Positions 1 through 7,000 of a stretch of DNA of 21,409 bases are shown here, piece by piece. Position numbers and translations under genes: made by a program. Every line of letters begins with the position of its first letter. The first letter of the stretch is position 1. Origin of the DNA: an uncultured Muribaculaceae bacterium. GTDB taxonomy: Bacteria > Bacteroidota > Bacteroidia > Bacteroidales > Muribaculaceae. The stretch is taken from NCBI GenBank assembly GCA_934590135.1, contig CAKTOT010000030.1:1-21409 (forward strand), read 5' to 3'. The notes beneath the pieces are model-generated. The model saw only the letters and a program-made list of their open reading frames with translations, did not search any database and was not told where the DNA came from.

Positions 1-164
1 AAATCACCCTTCCCGAAGGCGTTGATATGGTAATGCCCGGTGACCACGTAGAAATCACAGTGAAGCTGATTACTCCGGTGGCATGCGACCAAGGTCTGCG
101 TTTCGCTATCCGTGAAGGCGGCCGCACCGTAGGTTCGGGTCAGATCACTCAGATCATTGAGTAA
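1..164 (+). CDS. tuf: Elongation factor Tu, C-terminal end (partial)
   Basis: The window opens inside this gene. Reading from base 3, 53 codons run to a TAA at 162-164 and encode the conserved EF-Tu domain 3 tail, including PEGVDMVMPGDHVE, TPVACDQGLRFAIREGGRT and the terminal VGSGQITQI. EF-Tu is the GTPase that carries aminoacyl-tRNA to the ribosomal A site; domain 3 helps to bind the tRNA and EF-Ts. The rest of the gene lies to the left of the window. The order tuf, tRNA-Trp, secE, nusG is widespread in bacteria and supports the call. The identity is secure; only the C-terminal part can be examined. Confidence 0.97.
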   Translation, partial: ITLPEGVDMVMPGDHVEITVKLITPVACDQGLRFAIREGGRTVGSGQITQIIE

Positions 165-227
165 TACCTGATTTAGGCGGAAGAGAAACATCGGGTTTCT
201 CGGTCCGACAGAATCACCAAGATATCC

Positions 228-262
228 GTCCGGCCGGAAGGCCGCAAGCACTCCGGCCGGAC
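228..262 (+). other. GC-rich hairpin between tuf and tRNA-Trp
   Basis: A perfect 10-bp inverted repeat (GTCCGGCCGG at 228-237, CCGGCCGGAC at 253-262) encloses a 15-base loop and ends 6 bases before the tRNA. The sequence after it (ATATTTAC) lacks a proper T-run, so it is a poor intrinsic terminator. It may protect the 3' end of tuf mRNA or mark an RNA processing site for release of tRNA-Trp. The pairing is read directly; the role is inferred. Confidence 0.5.
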
Positions 263-268
263 ATATTT

Positions 269-341
269 ACGGGACTAGCTCAGTTGGTAGAGCACCGGTC
301 TCCAAAACCGGGTGTCGGGAGTTCGAGTCTCTCGTCCCGTG
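269..341 (+). tRNA. tRNA-Trp (anticodon CCA)
   Basis: A complete 73-base cloverleaf can be drawn. The acceptor stem ACGGGAC/GTCCCGT has seven pairs. The D stem is GCTC/GAGC with loop AGTTGGTA, and the anticodon stem CCGGT/ACCGG carries the loop CTCCAAA (anticodon CCA, tryptophan). The T stem GGGAG/CTCTC has loop TTCGAGT, and G341 is the discriminator. The 3' CCA is not encoded (CTA follows). It lies between tuf and secE, the usual place for this tRNA in many bacteria, and is probably processed from the tuf-secE-nusG transcript. Confidence 0.96.
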
Positions 342-358
342 CTAAAAATACGACACAA

Positions 359-559
359 ATGAAGAAATTAAAACTACTTACGAATATCGAGGAGTCTTTT
401 GACGAGCTTCGTTACAAGACTTCTTGGCCTACTAAGAAGCAGCTTGTCAAATCAGCCGTGATCGTCATGATAGCTTCCGTGATAATCGCTTTGATTATCT
501 TTTTGATGGATCAGGTTGTAGACAGACTTATGCACTTTATTTACAGTTTCGGTCAATAA
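359..559 (+). CDS. secE: Preprotein translocase subunit SecE
   Basis: This 66-residue protein is the small SecE of the SecYEG channel in the inner membrane, where it clamps SecY. An amphipathic N-terminal stretch with the conserved SWPTKKQL segment (W23, P24) leads into one membrane helix at about residues 32-50, followed by a short tail. I chose the ATG at 359 (MKKLKLLTNIEE). The same frame stays open to 284, but that would translate through tRNA-Trp. The length suits the single-helix SecE of most bacteria; the E. coli form has three helices. It lies 17 bases after tRNA-Trp and 30 bases before nusG, the standard secE-nusG pairing. Confidence 0.95.
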   Translation: MKKLKLLTNIEESFDELRYKTSWPTKKQLVKSAVIVMIASVIIALIIFLMDQVVDRLMHFIYSFGQ

Positions 560-589
560 GACAGTAATCACCTTTTCGTAACGAGTACA

Positions 590-1192
590 ATGGCAGGAAC
601 AGCAAAAAAAACAGTTTCGAAAGCGGAGGAAGTGTCTGTGAAGCGCCCCAAGGTGCAACGCGGATGGTATGTACTTCGTGCCATTTCCGGCAAGGAAGCT
701 AAGGTAAAGGAGATTCTTGATGCTCAAATCAAGAATACGGATCTTGGCAAGCACCTGTTTCAGGTGTTGATTCCGACAGAGAAGGTACTGACGGTTCGTA
801 GCGGCAAAAAGGTTGTGAAAGAGCGCAACCTTTACAGCGGCTATGTCTTTGTTGAGGCAGAGCTGACCGGTGAAACAGTTGCAACACTCACTAACACGAG
901 CAATGTCATCGATTTTCTTCGGGGACGTGATCGTTCGTCATCGCCCGAATGTCTTCGGGAGTCCGAGGTACGACGTATGCTTGGTGTGATAGATGAGCAC
1001 GAAAACGTAGACGAGGGGGTCAATGATTACATCGTTGGCGAGACCGTCAAGGTTATCGAGGGTCCGTTTAACGGGTTCTCTGCGATCATCGAGTCGGTGA
1101 ATTCCGAGAAGAAGAAGATAACCGTAGCTGTAAAGATATTCGGGCGTAAGACGCAGCTTACGTTAGACAATTCGCAGGTAGAGCGCGAGTGA
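590..1192 (+). CDS. nusG: Transcription elongation/termination factor NusG
   Basis: This 200-residue NusG binds the RNA polymerase clamp, suppresses pausing and links polymerase to Rho or the ribosome. After a basic, low-complexity N-terminus of about 23 residues, the NGN domain begins at GWYVLRAISGKEAKVKE and contains the conserved NLYSGYVFVEAEL. The C-terminal KOW domain spans about residues 149-198 (VGETVKVIEGPFNGFSAII, then KIFGRKTQLTLD). A charged insert between the domains (DEHENVDEGVND) makes it slightly longer than E. coli NusG (181 residues). The start is the ATG at 590, 30 bases after secE. It is very likely co-transcribed with secE. Confidence 0.96.
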   Translation: MAGTAKKTVSKAEEVSVKRPKVQRGWYVLRAISGKEAKVKEILDAQIKNTDLGKHLFQVLIPTEKVLTVRSGKKVVKERNLYSGYVFVEAELTGETVATLTNTSNVIDFLRGRDRSSSPECLRESEVRRMLGVIDEHENVDEGVNDYIVGETVKVIEGPFNGFSAIIESVNSEKKKITVAVKIFGRKTQLTLDNSQVERE

Positions 1193-1384
1193 ATCACGTG
1201 CTTGAGACGCTCGGCCGGGCAAGAGAGGAGGCGATTGGTTACGCATTTGCCGATACGATGTTCGGGTGAGGGTACAAGCGGCCTTAGAAGCTTTGGACCG
1301 AGAAAGCGAAAGCCTATCGGCGAAAGGCGGAAAGGGTGTGATGCACGTGCTGTTTATGTTTATAAATAAAATAAGTTAGAAACA
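1193..1384 (+). promoter_or_regulatory. Putative structured leader of the rplK-rplA operon
   Basis: These 192 bases between nusG and rplK have no credible reading frame but show RNA-like structure. CACGTGC at 1195-1201 can pair with GCACGTG at 1343-1349, closing a domain of about 155 bases. Inside it are smaller helices: ATTGG against CCGAT near 1234-1255, and CCGA/TCGG near 1298-1320. An unpaired A/T-rich stretch then runs to the rplK start. In other bacteria ribosomal protein L1 represses rplK-rplA by binding the rplK leader, so autoregulation here is a reasonable inference. I see no clear Bacteroidota promoter in it. Confidence 0.4.
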
Positions 1385-1828
1385 ATGGCTAAAGAAATTG
1401 CTGGACAGATCAAACTGCAAATTAAGGGTGGCGCAGCAAACCCCTCCCCTCCCGTAGGTCCCGCGCTGGGTTCCAAGGGCATCAACATCATGGAGTTTTG
1501 CAAGCAATTCAATGCCCGTACCCAGGATAAGGCCGGCAAGGTACTTCCCGTGGTTATCACCTACTATACGGACAAGAGTTTTGACTTCATCGTAAAGACT
1601 CCGCCGGTAGCAGTACAACTCAAGGAAGCCACCAAGCTAAAGAGCGGTTCGGCACAGCCCAACCGTACAAAGGTAGGCCAGATCAGCTGGGAGCAGGTAA
1701 AGACGATTGCCGCCGACAAGATGCCGGATTTGAACTGTTTTACTATTGAATCGGCAATGCGAATGGTTGCCGGTACAGCCAGAAGTATGGGTATCACCGT
1801 TACCGGAGAATTCCCCGCCAACAACTAA
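1385..1828 (+). CDS. rplK: 50S ribosomal protein L11
   Basis: This 147-residue protein is L11, which binds 23S rRNA at the GTPase-associated centre next to the L7/L12 stalk and influences factor binding and the stringent response. The N-terminal domain carries the proline-rich segment NPSPPVGPALGSKGINIMEF, the thiostrepton-contact region. The C-terminal RNA-binding domain ends in MRMVAGTARSMGITVTGEFP. Length is normal (about 141-147). Translation starts at the ATG at 1385; the rplA start is only 15 bases after its stop, so the two form one operon. Confidence 0.98.
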   Translation: MAKEIAGQIKLQIKGGAANPSPPVGPALGSKGINIMEFCKQFNARTQDKAGKVLPVVITYYTDKSFDFIVKTPPVAVQLKEATKLKSGSAQPNRTKVGQISWEQVKTIAADKMPDLNCFTIESAMRMVAGTARSMGITVTGEFPANN

Positions 1829-1843
1829 TAAAATTCAATCGCA

Positions 1844-2539
1844 ATGAGTAAACTTACAAAAAATCAAAAGTTAGCTTTATCGAAGATTGAAGCCGGGAAG
1901 ACCTACACGTTAGCGGAAGCTGCCGAAAAGGTTAAGGAAGTTACCTTTACCAAGTTTGACGCATCGTTGGATATAGACGTACGTCTCGGCGTAGATCCCC
2001 GTAAGGCTAACCAGATGGTGCGAGGCGTAGTAACGCTTCCGCACGGGACTGGCAAACAAGTGAAAGTATTGGTGCTTTGCACCCCTGATGCCGAAGCGGC
2101 CGCCAAGGCAGCCGGTGCCGACTACGTAGGACTTGACGAGTACATCGAAAAGATCAAAGGTGGTTGGACCGACGTGGACGTCATCATCACACAGCCCGCA
2201 ATCATGGGTAAGATAGGTGCACTTGGCCGAGTACTCGGTCCTCGCGGACTTATGCCTAACCCCAAGAGCGGAACAGTGACGATGGACGTAGCCAAGGCAG
2301 TGGAAGAGGTCAAGAAAGGTAAGATAGACTTCAAGGTAGACAAGAATGGTATCGTACACTCGTCGATAGGCAAGGTGTCCTTTACCCCGGCTCAGATTGC
2401 CGAGAACGCCCGCGAGTTTGTCAACACTCTTATCAAGCTGAAACCCGCCACCGCTAAGGGCACGTATCTGAAGAGTATATTCCTTTCGAGCACTATGAGC
2501 CCGGGTGTCAAGATTGACCCCAAGTCAATGGAGGCATAA
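1844..2539 (+). CDS. rplA: 50S ribosomal protein L1
   Basis: This 231-residue protein is L1, of the mobile L1 stalk of the large subunit that moves deacylated tRNA out of the E site. In many bacteria it also represses its own operon by binding the rplK leader. The conserved signature GKIGALGRVLGPRGLMPNPK lies in the central domain, and the family tail KLKPATAKGTYLKSIFLSSTMSPGVKID is complete when read in segments. Length matches the family (about 230). It sits 15 bases after rplK and 22 bases before rplJ. The start is the ATG at 1844 (MSKLTKNQK). Confidence 0.98.
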   Translation: MSKLTKNQKLALSKIEAGKTYTLAEAAEKVKEVTFTKFDASLDIDVRLGVDPRKANQMVRGVVTLPHGTGKQVKVLVLCTPDAEAAAKAAGADYVGLDEYIEKIKGGWTDVDVIITQPAIMGKIGALGRVLGPRGLMPNPKSGTVTMDVAKAVEEVKKGKIDFKVDKNGIVHSSIGKVSFTPAQIAENAREFVNTLIKLKPATAKGTYLKSIFLSSTMSPGVKIDPKSMEA

Positions 2540-2561
2540 TCTTTTTAAAACAGTACAGACT

Positions 2562-3083
2562 ATGAAAAAAGAAGATAAGGCTATAGTAATCGAGAAGATA
2601 GCTAATACGATCAAAGAATACAGCTGCTTCTATCTCGTAGAGACAGCCGGCTTGAATGCCGAGAAGACCAGTGCACTTCGTCGTGCCTGCTTTGGCAAGG
2701 ATGTCAAGCTGTTGGTTGTCAAGAACACGCTTCTTCATAAAGCACTTGAGTCGCTTGAGGGTGACTACAGCGAGCTTTACGGTGCGCTCAAGGGTAGCAC
2801 TTCGCTGATGTGCTGCAACACTGGCAATGTACCCGCCAAGTTGCTTAAGGACTTTGTAAAGAAGGGTGATACTCTTCCTGCACTTAAGGCAGCCTACGTA
2901 GAAGAGACCGTATATATGGGTGCCGACCAATTGGAAGCACTATGCGCTATCAAGAGCAAGAACGAACTCATCGCCGACGTTGTGGCACTGCTGCAATCGC
3001 CCGCCAAGAATGTGGTATCTGCATTGCAATCAGGTGGCAACAAGCTGCATGGCATCTTAGAGACGCTCTCTAACAAAGAATAA
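2562..3083 (+). CDS. rplJ: 50S ribosomal protein L10
   Basis: L10 anchors L7/L12 dimers to the ribosome through its C-terminal helix. I chose the ATG at 2562 (MKKEDKAIVIEKIANTIKEY), giving 173 residues. The open frame reaches back to 2505, but that would overlap the end of rplA and add 19 residues unlike the family. The recognisable core is DVKLLVVKNTLLHKALE. The C-terminal region LLQSPAKNVVSALQSGGNKL fits the L7/L12-binding helix. Only 22 bases separate it from rplA, so there is no room for the long L10-binding leader known upstream of rplJ in other bacteria. Confidence 0.96.
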   Translation: MKKEDKAIVIEKIANTIKEYSCFYLVETAGLNAEKTSALRRACFGKDVKLLVVKNTLLHKALESLEGDYSELYGALKGSTSLMCCNTGNVPAKLLKDFVKKGDTLPALKAAYVEETVYMGADQLEALCAIKSKNELIADVVALLQSPAKNVVSALQSGGNKLHGILETLSNKE

Positions 3084-3123
3084 AACAAAATCGAAATACA
3101 AAACAACTAAATACAAAAATAAA

Positions 3124-3498
3124 ATGGCAGATTTAAAAGCTTTTGCTGAACAACTTGTTAACCTTACCGTTAAGGAAGTAAACGAACTCGCTCAGATCCT
3201 CAAAGAGGAATACGGTATCGAACCCGCAGCTGCAGCTGTAGCCGTAGCCGCCGCTCCCGGTGCCGGCGCAGAAGCCGCAGAAGAGAAGACCAACTTCGAT
3301 GTAGTCCTCAAAGCCGCAGGTGCAGCCAAGCTGCAGGTGGTTAAGCTCGTGAAAGAGCTCACCGGTCTGGGCCTGAAGGAAGCCAAAGAACTCGTAGACA
3401 ACGCTCCTTCCACCGTTAAGGAAGGTCTTGCTAAGGCAGATGCCGAAGGCATGAAGAAGCAGCTCGAAGAGGCCGGCGCCGAAGTTGAACTGAAATAA
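3124..3498 (+). CDS. rplL: 50S ribosomal protein L7/L12
   Basis: This 124-residue acidic stalk protein recruits and activates translational GTPases; several copies bind L10. The N-terminal dimerisation domain (about residues 1-35) is followed by an alanine/glycine-rich hinge (AAAVAVAAAPGAGAEAAEEK). The C-terminal factor-binding domain starts at about residue 55 and contains KLQVVKLVKELTGLGLKEAK and the terminal LEEAGAEVELK. Length is typical. It starts at the ATG at 3124, 40 bases after rplJ in an A-rich spacer, and is followed 24 bases later by a terminator-like hairpin. Confidence 0.98.
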   Translation: MADLKAFAEQLVNLTVKEVNELAQILKEEYGIEPAAAAVAVAAAPGAGAEAAEEKTNFDVVLKAAGAAKLQVVKLVKELTGLGLKEAKELVDNAPSTVKEGLAKADAEGMKKQLEEAGAEVELK

Positions 3499-3521
3499 TA
3501 TACCTGACTATCAGGTTAATA

Positions 3522-3560
3522 GGTTAAGAATCCCCTCTAAGGGTTGGTTCTTAACCTTTT
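3522..3560 (+). terminator. Intrinsic terminator or attenuator after rplL
   Basis: GGTTAAGAA at 3522-3530 pairs perfectly with TTCTTAACC at 3548-3556, with an extra inner CCC/GGG, and TTTT follows at 3557-3560. The short T-run suggests partial termination. A leaky terminator between rplL and rpoB is known in E. coli, where it sets ribosomal protein output above that of polymerase. The same logic probably applies here. Confidence 0.8.
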
Positions 3561-3578
3561 GTGTCTAATTCATTTAGA

Positions 3579-3750
3579 GACTGGCCACATAATGCCGGTG
3601 ACCGTGCAAGCGGTTAGGGCCGTGGCAGTCCTTGCGAAGCGCCTCCCGGGGGCTAAGGCTCCCGGGGGTACGCGCAGGGGCCTGTCAAGAGTAGAGAGCG
3701 TAGGGATTTGCTATTGAGTATAGGTCTGGCGCTCGATATAAATAGACAGG
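3579..3750 (+). ncRNA. Candidate structured RNA / rpoB leader element
   Basis: Directly after the rplL terminator, about 170 bases fold into a chain of helices that can be read by eye. Helix 1: 3579-3588 with 3622-3630 (GACT/AGTC, one bulged G, GCCAC/GTGGC), enclosing the hairpin ACCG/CGGT at 3601-3614. Helix 2: 3639-3675, a very strong hairpin with a CCCGGG/CCCGGG core, a TAAG tetraloop and an outer GCGC/GCGC. Helix 3: CCTGTC at 3681-3686 with GACAGG at 3745-3750, enclosing GAGCG/CGCTC (3696-3700, 3730-3734) and CTAT/ATAG (3711-3723). No reading frame explains it. It does not carry the RNase P, tmRNA or SRP motifs I know. It may be a stable small RNA or the 5' leader controlling rpoBC. Confidence 0.5.
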
Positions 3751-4068
3751 GTGTCACTGGTCCAAAATTCCGTAGTTCAAAGCCGGCACGATTATAAACA
3801 GAAGCTCAACTCGCCACGTCGAATCGACAAGATGATTCAAAAGACCGGGTCAGTGCCTGAAAAGAAAACGATAAGGCGGACCATACATAACGCGGCAGTA
3901 TTATGTCCCGAAGCAGATGTTTCAGGGCATGATATGGTGTGTATATATGTATGTGTATCCGACAAAGGCGCGGGACCGCAGCCGGTCGATGCCACGAGGG
4001 CATAAATAGTCATAAATTGCGGTGAGTTATATGTAATCTGAGTTCCTCCTAATTATCACCAACCATAG
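3751..4068 (+). other. Rest of the rplL-rpoB intergenic region
   Basis: These 318 bases lead to the rpoB start. I see only modest structure: a TG/TA-rich run near 3935-3960 and a small hairpin ATGCC/GGCAT at 3990-4004. No TAnnTTTG promoter box was found by eye. A GTG-initiated frame (84 codons, 3751-4005) exists but resembles nothing and overlaps the end of the structured element. It is probably the untranslated leader of rpoBC. Confidence 0.4.
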
Positions 4069-7000
4069 ATGTCAGTACCAACAACAAAACCCCGTGTTAA
4101 TTTTGCGTCGGTAAAGAATCCTCTTCCGTATCCCGACTTTTTGGAGGTACAGCTGAAGTCATTCCAAGACTTTTTGCAGCTGGATACCCCTCCTGAAAAA
4201 CGAAATAACGAAGGCCTGTACAAGGTGTTCTCCGAGAACTTCCCCATAGTGGACACGCGCAACAGCTTTGTGCTTGAGTTCCTGGATTACTACATAGACC
4301 CGCCGCGTTACTCTATAGATGAGTGCCTTGAGCGCGGTCTGACGTATAGTGTGCCTTTGAAAGCCAAGCTAAAACTTTACTGTACCGACCCCGACCACGA
4401 GGATTTTGACACCGTGATACAAGATGTGTATCTCGGACCTATTCCTTATATGACCGAGAAGGGTACCTTTGTGATCAATGGTGCCGAGCGTGTAGTTGTG
4501 TCGCAGTTGCACCGTTCGCCGGGTGTATTCTTTGGACAGAGTACCCACGCCAATGGTACGAAACTTTATAGTGCACGTATCATTCCGTTCCGCGGTTCGT
4601 GGATAGAGTTTGCCACTGACATCAATAATGTGATGTACGCCTATATTGACCGTAAGAAGAAGTTGCCTGTGACGACTCTTCTGCGAGCCATAGGGTTTGA
4701 AAACGAAAAAGACATCATCGAAATCTTTGCTCCGGCCGAGGAAGTTAAGGTCAACAAGACCAACTTGAAGAAGGCTGTGGCCGAGCATCGTCGTCTGGCG
4801 GCCGTGGTCCTGAAGAAATGGACCGAGGATATGGTGGATCCCGATACCGGTGAGTTGACCTCGCTGGAGCGAACCGATCCGGTGATAGATCGTGAGACAG
4901 AGCTGACCGAGGAGCATATAGATATGATTCTTGATGCCGGTGTGTCCACCATCATGCTGCAGCGTGCCGATGTTTCGCCCAGCGACTACGCCATCATCTT
5001 CAACACGTTGCACAAAGACCCCACTAATACGGAGGCAGAGGCTATACGTCACATCTATCGTCAGTTGCGTAATGCCGAGGCTCCGGATGACGCTACGGCT
5101 CGCGAGGTGATTACCAACCTTTTCTTCAGCGAAAAGCGTTATGACCTCGGAGATGTAGGTCGTTACCGCATCAATAAAAAGCTTAACCTGAGCATACCTA
5201 TCGATGTCAAGGTACTGACCAAGGAAGACATCGTAGCCATCATAAAATATTTGATCGAACTGATCAATAGCAAGACAGATGTTGATGATATTGACCACTT
5301 GAGCAATCGTCGTGTACGTACCGTTGGCGAGCAGCTCTACAACCAGTTTGGTGTAGGTTTGGCTCGTATGGCTCGTACCATTCGCGAGCGTATGAATGTG
5401 CGTGACAATGAGACATTCACGCCCATAGACCTGATTAATGCCAAGACCATTTCGTCTGTCATCAATACCTTCTTCGGCACCAACGCTTTGTCGCAGTTTA
5501 TGGACCAGACCAATCCTCTGGCCGAGATTACGCACAAGCGTCGTATGTCCGCGTTAGGCCCCGGCGGTTTGTCGCGCGAGCGTGCCGGCTTCGAGGTGCG
5601 TGACGTACACTACACACACTACGGTCGCTTGTGTCCTATCGAGACGCCTGAAGGACCTAACATCGGTCTTATAAGCTCGTTGTGCGTGTATGCCAAGATT
5701 AACGACCTCGGATTTATCGAGACGCCATACCGCAAGGTTGAGAACGGTCATGTTAATCTGAAGAATGATGAGGTTGTCTATATGACGGCCGAGATCGAAG
5801 AAGGCAAGATTATAGCTCAGGGCAATGCCCCCGTCAACGAAGACGGAACATTCAAGAATGATAAGATCAAGGCGCGTCTGGATGCCGATTTTCCCGTGGT
5901 ATCGCCCGACCAAGTCGAGCTTATGGATGTGTCGCCTACGCAGATAGCATCTATCGCTGCATCGTTGATTCCGTTCTTGGAGCACGATGATGCCAACCGT
6001 GCGCTCATGGGATCGAACATGATGCGTCAGGCAGTGCCGCTGATGCGAAGCGAGTCGCCCATTGTCGGTACCGGCATCGAGGGACAACTCGTACGCGATA
6101 GCCGTACGCAGATAGCAGCCGAGGGTCCCGGTGTCGTCGAATTTGTCGATGCCACCACCATCCGCATCCGCTACGAGCGTACACCTGACGAAGAATTTGT
6201 GTCCTTTGACGATTCGGTCAAGGAATATCATCTTCCCAAGTTCCGCAAGACCAACCAAAGCACCACCATCGATTTGCGTCCTATCTGCACCAAGGGCCAG
6301 CGTGTCGAGAAAGGCGACATACTCACCGAAGGCTATTCCAGCGAAAACGGCGAATTGGCACTTGGACGCAACCTCAAGGTGGCATTCATGCCCTGGAAGG
6401 GTTACAACTACGAGGATGCTATCGTGCTCAACGAGCGTGTCGTACGCGAGGATATACTCACGAGCGTACACGTAGACGAGTACTCGTTGGAAGTACGCGA
6501 GACCAAGCGCGGCCTCGAAGAGCTGACCAACGATATACCCAATGTCAGCGAGGACGCCACCAAGGACCTTGACGAGCGTGGTATCATCCGCGTGGGTGCA
6601 CATGTCATTCCGGGCGACATTATGATAGGTAAGATTACGCCTAAGGGCGAATCCGATCCCACTCCCGAAGAGAAACTGCTTCGAGCCATCTTCGGTGATA
6701 AGGCCGGAGATGTCAAGGATGCATCACTCAAGGCCACACCATCGCTCAAGGGTGTAGTAATCGGGACCAACCTCTTCAGCAAAGCCAGCAAGAAGCAGGC
6801 GCGTGCCGCAGCAGCGCTTATGCCCAAGCTTGACGAAGAATACAACGCCAAGGCCGAAGAGCTGAAGACCGTACTTATCAATAAACTTACATCGCTTATC
6901 GGCAATCGCACCAGCCAGGGTGTCAAAGACTTCCTCGGAGTAGACATCATACCCAAGGGAGAGAAATTCACCGCCGGCGTACTTCGCGAGATCAATTTTG

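Noticed and set aside
284..358. N-terminal extension of SecE by 25 codons
   Set aside because: It would be translated from inside tRNA-Trp; the ATG at 359 gives the normal SecE length.
2505..2561. N-terminal extension of L10 by 19 codons
   Set aside because: It overlaps the rplA end and is unlike L10 N-termini; the ATG at 2562 begins the conserved MKKEDK start.
3579..3750. RNase P, tmRNA or SRP RNA in the rplL-rpoB spacer
   Set aside because: The conserved motifs of these RNAs (for example the RNase P GAGGAAAGTCC core or the SRP GGAA/AGCA loop) are not present.
3751..4005. An 84-codon frame starting with GTG between rplL and rpoB
   Set aside because: No similarity to any family I know, starts inside or against a candidate RNA helix, and has an odd composition; more likely untranslated leader.
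4369..5535. A 388-codon open frame on the - strand opposite rpoB
   Set aside because: Same explanation: antisense shadow of rpoB with no recognisable domain, promoter or start signal.
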